A stretch of 64,000 nucleotides of DNA from Sphingomonas ginsengisoli An et al. 2013 (GCF_009363895.1 NZ_CP045434.1:1550001-1614000), one strand, 5' to 3'. Numbered from the stretch's first letter, positions 34,125 to 42,811 are shown. Made by a program: numbers and translations. The notes: generated by a model from the letters alone, not told the origin.

Positions 34125-36007
34125 GATGGCCCGACCTTTCCGCCCTGAACGCCCTTTCCGTCGATAGAGAAGACATAAAGGGTCGATCCGCGCGCCGGAT
34201 AGCCGGCCCGGCCGGATTGCACCTTGGCCGCGCCCCCCACGCCGCTTGGGACCGCGACATATTGCCGCCCGTCGGGACCGAGATAGGTGATCGGCTGGCC
34301 GATGATCCCGCTCGAAAGCTTTTGCTGGAACAGGACCTTGCCATTTGTCGCATCGACCGCCCGGAACCAGCCGTCCGTGGTTCCATAGAAAACCACGTCC
34401 CCGGCCGTGGCGATGGCACCAGACATTACCATGAACTTCTCAGGAATCTTCCAGGCTGCCCGGCCGTGAACCGGGTCCCAGGCTAGAAAGGCGCCCCAGC
34501 CACCGTTCGGCCCATCGGCGCTTTCGCGGGTCATCTCCATCCCGTCGTACGGTGTGCCGGCAATGTAGCTCACCTTGTGATCGGTCAGGTTCATACAGAG
34601 ATTGAAAATGCCCACATAGATGAGGCCCGTGCGAGGACTGAAGGCCGGTGGTTCCCAATCCTTCTGGCCAATGTCGGGTGGGCAGACCTTGAGCTTCTGC
34701 CCCGGCTGCGGCTGCTTCGAAGGTACTACCAGCGGTCGGCCCGTCTTGTAATCGAAGCCGCTGCTCCAGTTCTGGGGAGCAAAATTGTCTGCTCGCAGTA
34801 CTTGGCCCGTCGTGCGGTCAAGTACATAGGCGTACGTATTGCGATCGAAGTGGACGAGCGTCTTGCGCATCCTTCCGTTTATCGGAAGATCGAGCAGCAT
34901 CATCTCGTTCACACCGTCATAATCCCACTGGTCGTGCGGCGTGAATTGGTAGGCCCAGACCGCCTCGCCCGTGTCGGCGTCACGCGCAAACACCGCGCTG
35001 GTCCAAAGATTGTCGCCCGGCCGCTGGGCCGGCACCCGCGGCCCCGGATTCGACGTCCCGTAGAAGATCAGATTCGTCTCGGGATCGTAGCTGATGAACC
35101 CCCATGCGGCCCCGGCCCCGTGCTGAGACATGCCCGGCGGCCAGGTCCGAAGTCCCAGGTCCTTGCCCTTCAGCTGCGGGTAGAACGGCTTGAACCGCGG
35201 CCCGATCTTCACGTCCTTGTCGGAGCCCACCGAATAAGCGCGCCACAACTCCTTACCCGTGTTGAGGTCGAGCGCTGCGAGCCAGCCCGACACGCCCATT
35301 TCGCCGCCGGAGTTTCCGACGAAGACCTTGTTGCCGACGATGAAGGCCGACATGGTCATCGTCACCCCATTGGCGACATCCGCCATACGTGTGCGCCAGA
35401 CCTCCTTGCCTGTTGCCAGGTCGACCGCAACTGTGTGAGCGTCGAGGAGATTATAGACGAGCTTGCCATTGCCGATGGCCCAGCCGCGCAGCACTGCGTC
35501 GCAGCAAGCCTTTCCGATCGCAGTCGGCGAGGGCTTCGGGTCGAACATCCACTTGATGTCCGGACCGGGCTTTGTGAGATCGAGCGCGAACGCCCGGTTG
35601 GGAAAAGGAGACACCGTGTACATCACGTTGTCCTTGACCAGCGGCGCTCCTTCATGGCCGTAGAGGGCGCCATCGGAGAAGGTCCACGCCGCCTTCAAAC
35701 GCGCGACGTTGGAGCGATCAATCTGGTTCAGGGGTGAGAAGCGGCTGTTCGCGTAATCACGCGCCTGACTGGTCCACTCACCGGCCGGACCGCCGGGCGC
35801 CGCATCGAATGCGCCCTGACCTGCGTTCCCAATGGTCATCGCCTTTGTCGATGGCTGCTGCCGCGCTTGCTCGCAGGACGACGGGAGAACCAAGCATCCG
35901 ACAAGCGCAGCAGCGGCGAGACGTCTTAAGATATTCGTGATCCTTTCCCTCGCAATCGCGCAACCGAATGCGCTTAAGTCTGCCACCGGGCAATTGACGA
36001 CGGTCAA
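34121..36007 (-). CDS. PQQ-dependent alcohol dehydrogenase, lanthanide-type metal site
   Basis: A periplasmic quinoprotein of the methanol/ethanol dehydrogenase family, about 600 residues of eight-bladed propeller. The vicinal Cys pair is C168-C169 in GKACCDAVLRGW. Metal and catalytic residues are E236, N320 and D362. The residue two after the catalytic Asp is Asp (D364 in QWDYDGVNE), the extra ligand seen in lanthanide enzymes such as XoxF and PedH; calcium enzymes have Ala or Ser there. Numbering is from TTG 36007, but that codon lies inside a TTGAC box, so translation may begin downstream, for example at GTG 35986. An N-terminal hydrophobic segment serves as export signal. Confidence 0.92.
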   Translation of the reverse strand: MTVVNCPVADLSAFGCAIARERITNILRRLAAAALVGCLVLPSSCEQARQQPSTKAMTIGNAGQGAFDAAPGGPAGEWTSQARDYANSRFSPLNQIDRSNVARLKAAWTFSDGALYGHEGAPLVKDNVMYTVSPFPNRAFALDLTKPGPDIKWMFDPKPSPTAIGKACCDAVLRGWAIGNGKLVYNLLDAHTVAVDLATGKEVWRTRMADVANGVTMTMSAFIVGNKVFVGNSGGEMGVSGWLAALDLNTGKELWRAYSVGSDKDVKIGPRFKPFYPQLKGKDLGLRTWPPGMSQHGAGAAWGFISYDPETNLIFYGTSNPGPRVPAQRPGDNLWTSAVFARDADTGEAVWAYQFTPHDQWDYDGVNEMMLLDLPINGRMRKTLVHFDRNTYAYVLDRTTGQVLRADNFAPQNWSSGFDYKTGRPLVVPSKQPQPGQKLKVCPPDIGQKDWEPPAFSPRTGLIYVGIFNLCMNLTDHKVSYIAGTPYDGMEMTRESADGPNGGWGAFLAWDPVHGRAAWKIPEKFMVMSGAIATAGDVVFYGTTDGWFRAVDATNGKVLFQQKLSSGIIGQPITYLGPDGRQYVAVPSGVGGAAKVQSGRAGYPARGSTLYVFSIDGKGVQGGKVGPS

Positions 36008-36009
36008 TT
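35992..36009. promoter_or_regulatory. Crp/Fnr-type box at the PQQ-dehydrogenase promoter
   Basis: AATTGAC (35992-35998) and GTCAATT (36003-36009) form a perfect 7-bp inverted repeat with a 4-bp spacer. It fits the TTGAN-N4-NTCAA pattern of FNR/DNR/FixK sites. It overlaps the farthest upstream TTG start codon of the dehydrogenase gene, arguing for a later start. Confidence 0.6.
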
Positions 36010-36222
36010 CTCGATGAACTTGCCAATTACGAGGTCGAAACTGAAGCGCAGGAATTAGGCAGCCGATCAGCGAACGGTTGAATGGAGCAGCTAGCCTCGC
36101 CCTGATCTGAACTTAACCAGCGGCCGAGCTCCAGCATGATGTTGGGAGCCGCAGCCCAGCTATAACCTCTAGATCGAATCTGTGATCCTCAAAGGCGATC
36201 CGCAGGTGTGTGTGGCGCTTGC

Positions 36223-36236
36223 TTGACCCGCGTCAA
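36223..36236. promoter_or_regulatory. Crp/Fnr-type box upstream of the ClC gene
   Basis: TTGAC (36223-36227) - CCGC - GTCAA (36232-36236), the same half-sites and spacing as the box at 35994-36007, 65 bp before the ClC start codon. Confidence 0.55.
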
Positions 36237-36300
36237 TTCGTGGCTCGGCGATTCAACCTGAAACTTGCAATCAGACCACCGATCGCGAGAAGCGCTCGTC

Positions 36301-38082
36301 ATGGCCAAAATCTCTTCAACAAACCGTCCACGGCTTGCAGACTACAGCGCTGACCATCGCATGCTGATCCTTGCAGCAATGGCTATTATGGCGGGTACTG
36401 GCGGTGCTTTTGCCGCCTGGATCCTGCTCAAACTCATCGCGCTCGCGACGAACATTCTCTGGTTCGGCAACTTCACGTTTAGACCCGCCACTATCGCCAG
36501 CGGCAACCCGCTTCTGCTGATGCTAATTCCGATAATTGGCGGATTGATAATCGGCTTGATGGCGCGTTTTGGCTCCGACAAGATTCGAGGCCACGGCATT
36601 CCCGAGGCCATTGAAACCATCCTGTTCGGCGAAAGCCGCCTATCGTTGAAGGTCGCGCTGCTTAAGCCAGTGTCGTCCGCAATTTCGATCGGCAGCGGCG
36701 GGCCCTTCGGAGCAGAGGGTCCGATCATCATGACCGGTGGTGCCATTGGCTCCCTCTTCGCCCAGCTCTTCCACCTTAGCGCCGCTGAGCGGAAGACCCT
36801 CCTGGTTGCGGGAGCCGTTGCTGGAATGACCGGCATCTTCGGCACTCCATTCGCCTCAATCATGCTTGCCGTCGAGCTGCTGCTGTTCGAGCTCAAGCCA
36901 CGCAGCTTTGTTCCCGTAGTGACCGCAGTTCTAGTGGCACTCGCCTGGCGTCCACTACTCGTTGGCGGCGGTCCGTTGTTCCCGTTTGCGGCACCGACGC
37001 CCAACGGGATCGGACCTGTAGCAATCGCTGCCGGGATTGGTCTGCTTACCGGGTTTCTCGCCGCATTGCTCTCGTTCCTTCTCTATCGCATCGAAGATGG
37101 ATTTCATGCTCTTCCGGTCCACTGGATGTGGTGGCCGGCGCTCGGAGCCGTAGTGGTGGGGCTCGGTGCGATGATTGACATCCACGTACTCGGCGCCGGT
37201 TACGGTAGCATCCAAGACCTGCTGAATGGCAGTCTGGCAGTCAAAGCGGTCCTGATCTTGCTTGTGACCAAGGCCGTGGTGTGGCTGATCGCGCTCGGTT
37301 CGGGAACCTCTGGCGGGGTGGTGGCCCCGCTGCTTATTCTCGGCGGCTGCTTAGGGTTCCTCGTCGGCCAGTACCTAACTGGCTCGCCCGGGTTCTGGGC
37401 TATGATTGGCATGGCCGGGATCATGAGTGGAGTTATGCGCGCGCCAATGACCGGCGCTTTGTTCGCAGCTGAACTCACCAATCACTTGCCCGCGCTTCCA
37501 GAGACAATCGCGGCCGGAGCATCCGCTTACGCCATCAGTGTCCTCATTATGAAGCGCTCGATTTTGACCGAAAAGATCGCGCGGCGCGGACGACACATTC
37601 TGCGCGAGTATTCAGTGGATCCGCTGGAGTTTCTTCAAGCTGGGCAGCTAATGACCTCGGATCCGGCCACACTTCCAGGCGACATGCCGCTTTCGCAAGT
37701 AGTACGATTCTTCGCAGATGAGGCAATTCATCGCTCATATCCGGTCATCGACAAGGACGGCCGACTGATCGGCCTCGTCTCGAGAGCAGACGCCCTGGAT
37801 TGGACCGTCAATCGCGCAGCCGAGGGCACTCTGGCTGACGTTATGTCCGACGATTCAATCGAATGTGCGTACCCCGAGACACTTTGCGGCGAGATCGCCG
37901 ACATGATGGTCGAGTCAGGCGTTGGGCGTATCCCGATCGTCGGTCACCACGATCGGCGGGTGGTCGGTATTATTTCCCGACAGGACTTGTTGAAGGTCCG
38001 AGCTAGTCAGAAGAGCGGTGAAGTCAGAAGCAATCCAAAAGTGACAAATCACGACAGGGTTAAAGTCCAAAACGTTTTGTAA
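36301..38082 (+). CDS. ClC-family chloride channel/antiporter with CBS domains
   Basis: A 593-residue membrane protein. The selectivity filter GSGGP is at 131-135. GAEGP at 137-141 keeps the gating Glu (E139). The later motif LGSGTSGGVVAPLLILGG and the GIMSGVMRAPMTGALFAAEL stretch are also typical. The C-terminal 150 residues form two CBS domains (MTSDPATLPGDMPLSQVVRF; VMSDDSIECAYPETLCGEIA). ATG 36301 is preferred over an upstream start at 36265. The divergent Fnr-type box suggests control together with the oxidase operon. Confidence 0.92.
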   Translation: MAKISSTNRPRLADYSADHRMLILAAMAIMAGTGGAFAAWILLKLIALATNILWFGNFTFRPATIASGNPLLLMLIPIIGGLIIGLMARFGSDKIRGHGIPEAIETILFGESRLSLKVALLKPVSSAISIGSGGPFGAEGPIIMTGGAIGSLFAQLFHLSAAERKTLLVAGAVAGMTGIFGTPFASIMLAVELLLFELKPRSFVPVVTAVLVALAWRPLLVGGGPLFPFAAPTPNGIGPVAIAAGIGLLTGFLAALLSFLLYRIEDGFHALPVHWMWWPALGAVVVGLGAMIDIHVLGAGYGSIQDLLNGSLAVKAVLILLVTKAVVWLIALGSGTSGGVVAPLLILGGCLGFLVGQYLTGSPGFWAMIGMAGIMSGVMRAPMTGALFAAELTNHLPALPETIAAGASAYAISVLIMKRSILTEKIARRGRHILREYSVDPLEFLQAGQLMTSDPATLPGDMPLSQVVRFFADEAIHRSYPVIDKDGRLIGLVSRADALDWTVNRAAEGTLADVMSDDSIECAYPETLCGEIADMMVESGVGRIPIVGHHDRRVVGIISRQDLLKVRASQKSGEVRSNPKVTNHDRVKVQNVL

Positions 38083-38341
38083 GCAGTCACTCGCCGTCGA
38101 ATCGCGACAATCGGTAGAGCGGACTTCAGCAATTTCGCGCCGCATTCGCAGTTGGTACGGCCTAAGGCCAGCGAGCGCCACGTTCACGGTTGCCGTAGCG
38201 CTAGACGGCGGCATCGGGGCCATCGGAGATAAACTCGCGCTGGCGAACACTCGATGTTCTTAACCAACCAATTTCGGAGAGCATCGACTTCGTTCGGAGC
38301 ACCAGAGTTCGGCATGGCGCAACTTAGAAAGGGAGAAATCA
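38083..38341. other. Intergenic region before the carbonic anhydrase gene
   Basis: 259 bp without a recognisable gene. It should contain the carbonic anhydrase promoter; no clear -35/-10 pair or dyad stands out. Confidence 0.4.
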
Positions 38342-38938
38342 GTGACGCCAGATGAGGCTCTAAATCTTCTGCGATGCGGCAACGAAGCGTTTCTGCGAGG
38401 AGAAGCGCAATCTCCTGACGTCAGCGCTGACCGGCGATTGAGCTTGGCTCAAGGTCAATCACCGTTTTGTGCCTACCTCTCCTGCTCAGATAGCCGCGTA
38501 CCTCCCGAGCTTCTCTTTGGACGGGGCCTAGGAGAGTTATTCATCGTTAGAAATGCGGGCAACACAGTCGACACTGTTGCGAGAGGCTCAATTGAGTTCG
38601 CTGTCGCCGTGCTCGGAGTTCCGCTTATCGTCGTTATGGGGCACGAGAGCTGCGGCGCCGTTACTGCCGCGATGTCCGTTGTCGATAAAAATGCGCAGTT
38701 CCCCGGAGCGATTGGCTCGATGATCGAACCCATCATTCCTGCTGTTCTTGAAGCACGTGAGTGCGAGGGCGATCCGGTCGAGAATGCCGTCCGGGCTAAC
38801 GTGAGACGGGTCGTCCGAGGATTGCGTGAAGCAAGCGCAGCCATTCTCACGCAACCACTTCTAGATGGGACGCTTAAGATCGTGGGGGCGTATTACAACC
38901 TCGCTAGTGGCGAGGTCGACTTCTTCGACCAGCTCTGA
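38342..38938 (+). CDS. Beta-class carbonic anhydrase
   Basis: A 198-residue zinc enzyme that interconverts CO2 and bicarbonate. Zinc ligands are C48 (in YLSCSDSRVPPE), H101 and C104 (in MGHESCGAV), with the catalytic Asp50-Arg52 dyad. It starts at GTG 38342 behind AAAGGGAGAAATCA. The length and motifs are standard. It follows the ClC gene; bicarbonate and chloride transport are physiologically related, but cotranscription is unlikely across 259 bp. Confidence 0.95.
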   Translation: MTPDEALNLLRCGNEAFLRGEAQSPDVSADRRLSLAQGQSPFCAYLSCSDSRVPPELLFGRGLGELFIVRNAGNTVDTVARGSIEFAVAVLGVPLIVVMGHESCGAVTAAMSVVDKNAQFPGAIGSMIEPIIPAVLEARECEGDPVENAVRANVRRVVRGLREASAAILTQPLLDGTLKIVGAYYNLASGEVDFFDQL

Positions 38939-39118
38939 AGTTCCATGGCACCGAAATCCGGGAGACGGCTCATCAAGAAGAGTCTGAGTCCGCTTATAAA
39001 GGTTAAGATCCATGCTGCCATTCAGAATAACACGAAGGAGGTCCGGCACCGGGCCACCGCGAGGGATCGGTGCCCATCGGAGCCCTGCCCGAAGGCCCCA
39101 GCGTCAGGAAAAGCCTGA

Positions 39119-39490
39119 ATGAAGCGCGCCTTAGCCATCATGGCGCTACTCGCCGCAAGCTGCTCACAGGCGAACGAGGCCGTCTGTCAGCCCGAGGATT
39201 ACGCAGTTCCGAAGACGCCAGATAAATGGAACGAGCAAATTGAGAGTGCCGGCGCGTGTGTTCGACACTGGAGCAAAGTCTATGCAAAGGTACGAGAGTC
39301 TGCGGGTGACGTTGCTGATGCTGCCTTAGGTCAGTGCAACGTCTTCTTTGTGAACCTTGCCGTCCTTGGCAAGCGACAACCAGAGGCGGCCGTTGGCAAA
39401 GTCACTTCCGATGTCTGGAGAGCTCAGTATCGCCGCGACGCTCTGATTGCCGTGTTTGACTATAGAGGCGCCGGCTGCGGCGGAATGTAG
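39119..39490 (+). CDS. Small secreted or lipoprotein of unknown function
   Basis: A 123-residue product with an N-terminal signal ([20 protein letters not shown]); the Cys at residue 15 could be a lipoprotein site. The mature part has five further Cys and a helical body ([20 protein letters not shown]). No family recognised. It overlaps the sdhB remnant on the other strand by about 30 bp. Confidence 0.6.
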   Translation: MKRALAIMALLAASCSQANEAVCQPEDYAVPKTPDKWNEQIESAGACVRHWSKVYAKVRESAGDVADAALGQCNVFFVNLAVLGKRQPEAAVGKVTSDVWRAQYRRDALIAVFDYRGAGCGGM

Positions 39491-39840
39491 TATTTACCTA
39501 GTGGTGTCAGACTAACGCGCACTTTAGTCTGATGGTCGCAGACGTGGCTTTGATGCGCGGCCATCGCACAAGAACCGCAGATGTCCTCGCGGCACGATCG
39601 TCGGAACGTCAGCGTGGTGTCGATCTCGTTCTTGATCTTTATTAGCGCGTCCAGGACCATAGGTCCGGTGGTGTCGAGGTCGATCACATAGCGGTCGAAC
39701 GTGGGATTAGCCCCACTGCCGGGATCGTATCGGTAAACCTTGAGAGTCTTGAGGCGCTTGCCCGGCTGGGCAGGATACTGACTCCCCTCTTGGATCTTGC
39801 TGTTCTTCGGACGCGTGAACTCGGCCAAGGCTGTTCCCAT
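39460..39840 (-). pseudogene. Truncated succinate dehydrogenase iron-sulfur subunit (sdhB remnant)
   Basis: From ATG 39840 the reading frame matches the N-terminal ferredoxin-like half of Sdh[52 protein letters not shown] and [18 protein letters not shown]. The normal RRSCREGICGSC has Gly where this has Asp. After about residue 95 homology stops and the frame ends with unrelated residues at 39460. The two cubane-binding Cys clusters of the C-terminal half are gone, so it cannot work as SdhB. Confidence 0.85.
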
Positions 39841-40400
39841 CCGTCCGTGAACGCTTGATCTAGACGACAGGGCCCCAAGGAATTTCGCAGATTGCGTCCA
39901 ATAACGCTGCCCGATTATCCGGGGCTGACTTTCCCCTTGGCTAAACTGCGACAAGCCTGACTGAACTTCCCTTATGCAAACTCTCAGCTCCAGCTCAACG
40001 ACCGAAGCGAGTGCGGAGCATTCGCCGCGCTTATGTCCCGAATGGGTCGGAAGTAGACATTAGCTACTTAGCTGAACGAAGGTCCGATTCAGGGTGCCAG
40101 CGAAGGCATCGGGAGCGGCTGCTATGGGCGCAAAGCTGTCACCCTTGGATTGACTGAACAAATGACCGGAGTTGGGGCCGGCTGAACGAACGACTGCTTT
40201 CGGGAACGATGAACGCATGGCCGAAAGCGGGCTGGCGTCGACCGGCCCAAGACGACCGTAATGGGCGCTAAGCTGACGCTCGGCCGGGCATGAACGAACG
40301 TCCGCCTTCAGCCAATGCTCGCCCGAAAGCAGTCAGTCCGCCTACCACCAGAAGCCACCTAAGCTCGCAAGAGGCGCCACGCCGCCGATGTCCAACTGTG
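39841..40400. other. Gene-free stretch with TGAACGAACG repeats
   Basis: About 560 bp between the sdhB remnant and the marR control region. It contains TGAACGAACG at 40183-40192 and 40291-40300, each followed by a degraded CGCTTTCGGC-like stretch. No gene seen. Confidence 0.55.
40183..40331. repeat. TGAACGAACG repeat elements, two copies
   Basis: TGAACGAACGACTGCTTTCG at 40183 and TGAACGAACGTCCGCCTTCA at 40291 begin related elements that end near CCGAAAGC. A third copy lies at 43255. They resemble a second dispersed family distinct from, but related in the CGCTTTC core to, the GAATGTCCGC palindrome. Confidence 0.55.
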
Positions 40401-40450
40401 ATGCTTCGATAGCTCCCTATTGACATTCAAATGCCTCGATAGCATCCTAC
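40401..40450 (+). promoter_or_regulatory. marR promoter with two TAGCNNCCTA operator copies
   Basis: TAGCTCCCTA (40410-40419) and TAGCATCCTA (40440-40449) lie in 20-bp imperfect direct repeats exactly 30 bp apart (16 of 20 bases match). A perfect -35 box TTGACA (40420-40425) sits between them, with a weak -10 about 17 bp on. The layout indicates autorepression. Confidence 0.65.
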
Positions 40451-40454
40451 ACAA

Positions 40455-40883
40455 ATGTCGCACCCCACCCTCGAGCTCAAAAAGGCCTATCTGGCGCTCC
40501 GTCGGGCGCTTGACGCTACGGTCGGCTCGTTCGGCCTGACCAGCGCACACTTCGATGTACTTCAGCTTCTACTCCACGAAGACGGTTTGCAGCATCGTGA
40601 GTTACAGAGGCGCCTCGCGATCTCCTCTCCCACACTCACCAACATCATCGACGTGCTTGAGCGCGAGGGGCACGTTCAACGACAAGCCGATGCCCATGAC
40701 GCACGAGTGAAGACGATACATATGACGTCGAAAGCTCGACATCTTTGCAGTTCTAAGAGTTTTTGCGACGCTGGTGAAAAGTTGGTCGAGCAGATGTTCG
40801 ACGGCTTTAGCGACCAGCAAGCCAGAGAGTTCATGACCTCGCTCAAGAAGATCGAGCTGAATCTTGAGGCGATCACCGCTTAA
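40455..40883 (+). CDS. MarR-family transcriptional regulator
   Basis: A 142-residue winged-helix regulator. The DNA-binding region is at about residues 30-95 (FGLTSAHFDVLQLLLHEDGL, then LAISSPTLTNIIDVLEREGH), with the wing DAHDARVKTIHMTSKA. The short N- and C-terminal helices dimerise. It starts at ATG 40455 just after two TAGCNNCCTA motifs. The same motif occurs twice before the next gene, so MarR probably controls both itself and that gene. Confidence 0.9.
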   Translation: MSHPTLELKKAYLALRRALDATVGSFGLTSAHFDVLQLLLHEDGLQHRELQRRLAISSPTLTNIIDVLEREGHVQRQADAHDARVKTIHMTSKARHLCSSKSFCDAGEKLVEQMFDGFSDQQAREFMTSLKKIELNLEAITA

Positions 40884-40896
40884 TTCATCAACTTAT

Positions 40897-40958
40897 TAGG
40901 TAGCTTCCTACCTATTATCCTGTGTGCGCGTGATGTTACTTTAACCTAGCTTCCTACC
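40897..40958 (+). promoter_or_regulatory. Two further TAGCNNCCTA operator copies before the propeller gene
   Basis: TAGCTTCCTA occurs at 40901-40910 and 40947-40956. The first is embedded in a perfect inverted repeat, TAGGTAG (40897-40903) - CTTC - CTACCTA (40908-40914). They lie 11-70 bp before the gene at 40969 and match the motif upstream of marR. Confidence 0.65.
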
Positions 40959-40968
40959 GGAGTTCGCT

Positions 40969-42240
40969 ATGATCAGTTTAAGTCTATGCGCGCTGCTTTG
41001 CGGCGTGATGGTTTACCTCGCCTTCTCGTCATGGCGCCGGCGGAAACGATCAGGTCGCGAGGGACTGCTTCAAGTGCCCAGCCGAGTGCTCCTGGGTGTC
41101 CGTTCAATCATCTTTATGGTCTGCGGCGTCGCATTGCTCGCCGCATGCTTCGTGCCTTTTTTGGTTTTCTTCGCCGCATGCTTGGCGGGCACTGCCGTAG
41201 TGGGGCTTTGCTGCGTTCCCGCCATGCGGCACCGACGTAGCACTGATTTCGGAGTGTCCGTCTTGGTTAGCGTCGCCGCATTTGGTGCGGCCATCCTTCA
41301 GCCCCTCGGCCTAAAGGTAATGCTGCTGCCGACAGCTGCTAACCTACCCTACCAACCGATCTCCTCGCGGGTTCTGAAGACCTATGACGCAGGTCTTGCT
41401 TTCGAAGGCATTGCCGCCGGCTCAGATGGCACGCTCTACCTTACCGGCAACCGCAATTTGAATTTCAACGTCAGCGACTACTACCGCAAAGCAAGCGGCG
41501 TCCTGATCGCGCGCGCTCCGAGCGGAAGCGAGCGAGTGCTCTTTCAAACTCCGATCGGCACTACTGCTGGAATGATCGCCGTGGATGCTGACGGAACGAT
41601 CTTCATGACCAGTCACGGCGAAGTTTCAGGGGTTTGGAAGATCGGCAGGCGAGAAGCGCCAAAGATGATCTCCCGTCTTCCAGGTGGCGCCTGGCCAAAC
41701 GGTATCGCCTTTGGACCGGACGGCCAGCTCTACTCGGCTGACAGCTCGTTGGCTGCGATCTGGAAGATCGATCCCTCGTCTGGTCACGCTGCTCAAGTGA
41801 TTGCTGACAAGGCGCTAGCAGCACGGCCCTTCATCGCGCTCGCTCCTGGTGCCAATGGCATCCAATTCAAGGGCCGGCAGATGATCGTCACTGTTTCTGA
41901 CTCAGCAGAGGCGCTCTCTTACGAACTGAACTCGGCTGGCCATTTCGGTCGGGCGAAGGTCTTGGCGAAGGGTGTCCCGGGCGACGATTTTGCCATCAAC
42001 TCCGACGGCTCGATCTTTGTCACCACGCACCCGTATGACACGCTCGTTCGTATCGATGAGCGCGGTAAGCGAACTTTGGTCGGCGATAACCGCCAACACA
42101 TTGTGGGTGCGACAGCTGCGGCATTCGGCCGAGGCACTTTCGACCGGGCAACGCTTTACGTGGTCACCGACGGCGGAGCTTTCACTAAGGGACCTGAAGC
42201 AAGGGGTCAGCTCGTCGCGTTGTATCCGCAGGGGCAATGA
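40969..42240 (+). CDS. Membrane-anchored SMP-30/NHL-type beta-propeller protein
   Basis: A 423-residue protein. Residues 1-125 hold about four hydrophobic helices (IIFMVCGVALLAACFVPFLV in part). Residues 135-423 form a propeller with SMP-30/gluconolactonase-like repeats: GIAAGSDGTLYLTGN, AVDADGTIFMTSHGEVSGVW, GIAFGPDGQLYSADSS, FAINSDGSIFVTTHPYDTLV. The propeller probably faces the periplasm and may act as a lactonase or binding domain. The metal ligands are not certain. Likely regulated by the upstream MarR. Confidence 0.75.
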   Translation: MISLSLCALLCGVMVYLAFSSWRRRKRSGREGLLQVPSRVLLGVRSIIFMVCGVALLAACFVPFLVFFAACLAGTAVVGLCCVPAMRHRRSTDFGVSVLVSVAAFGAAILQPLGLKVMLLPTAANLPYQPISSRVLKTYDAGLAFEGIAAGSDGTLYLTGNRNLNFNVSDYYRKASGVLIARAPSGSERVLFQTPIGTTAGMIAVDADGTIFMTSHGEVSGVWKIGRREAPKMISRLPGGAWPNGIAFGPDGQLYSADSSLAAIWKIDPSSGHAAQVIADKALAARPFIALAPGANGIQFKGRQMIVTVSDSAEALSYELNSAGHFGRAKVLAKGVPGDDFAINSDGSIFVTTHPYDTLVRIDERGKRTLVGDNRQHIVGATAAAFGRGTFDRATLYVVTDGGAFTKGPEARGQLVALYPQGQ

Positions 42241-42415
42241 ACCACGACGTGCGTCCGGCGAGCTCTCAAGCCGCCGGGCGCACCCATAAACACGGCTGAG
42301 TGGATGTACACAGCGGGCATGAATCTAAGGCCAGCTTTCCTTTGCTTACTCAGTTGCAAACATAAACGGACCCAATGACACGAACGGGCCGTTGGAGCCT
42401 TTCTGAGGGGGCAAT

Positions 42416-42811
42416 GTGATAGTTTCTGACGCCAATCGAGAAGCTGTCGGGCTGCCGAAGCGCACTCTCCTCTTAGTTGAGGATGAGATCCTCGTCCGCA
42501 TTTTCATTGCGGAGATCCTTCGCGATGAAGGCTTTGAAGTGCTTGAGGCAGCAACTTCCGAAGAGGCGCTGCGACAGTTTCGAGCTCACCCTAGGATCAG
42601 CCTCGTGGTAAGTGATGTCAAAATGCCCGGTCCGATCGATGGAGTTCAACTCTCGTTCGCGATCAAAGCTTTAGAACCCCACAAACCGCTCATCTTGGTG
42701 TCGGCCGATTTCGACCTGGGGACCCCTCACTCGGCAGATGTTTTCCTTCCCAAGCCATTCCAGCCGGCCGAACTCATATTTCTAATCAAACAGGCGATTT
42801 CGGCAAAATGA
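42416..42811 (+). CDS. Single-domain response regulator (receiver)
   Basis: A 131-residue stand-alone CheY-like receiver. LLLVEDEILVR supplies the acidic pair, LVVSDVKMPG the phospho-acceptor Asp near residue 66, and FLPKPFQP the conserved Lys. There is no output domain. It starts at GTG 42416 after GAGGGGG. The next receiver gene overlaps it by 4 bp. No histidine kinase is adjacent, so the pair works with a remote kinase. Confidence 0.9.
   Translation: MIVSDANREAVGLPKRTLLLVEDEILVRIFIAEILRDEGFEVLEAATSEEALRQFRAHPRISLVVSDVKMPGPIDGVQLSFAIKALEPHKPLILVSADFDLGTPHSADVFLPKPFQPAELIFLIKQAISAK

Noticed and set aside
36005..36007. TTG 36007 as the firm start of the PQQ dehydrogenase
   Set aside because: It lies within a perfect Fnr-type box. 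The coordinate is kept only because no better start is certain.
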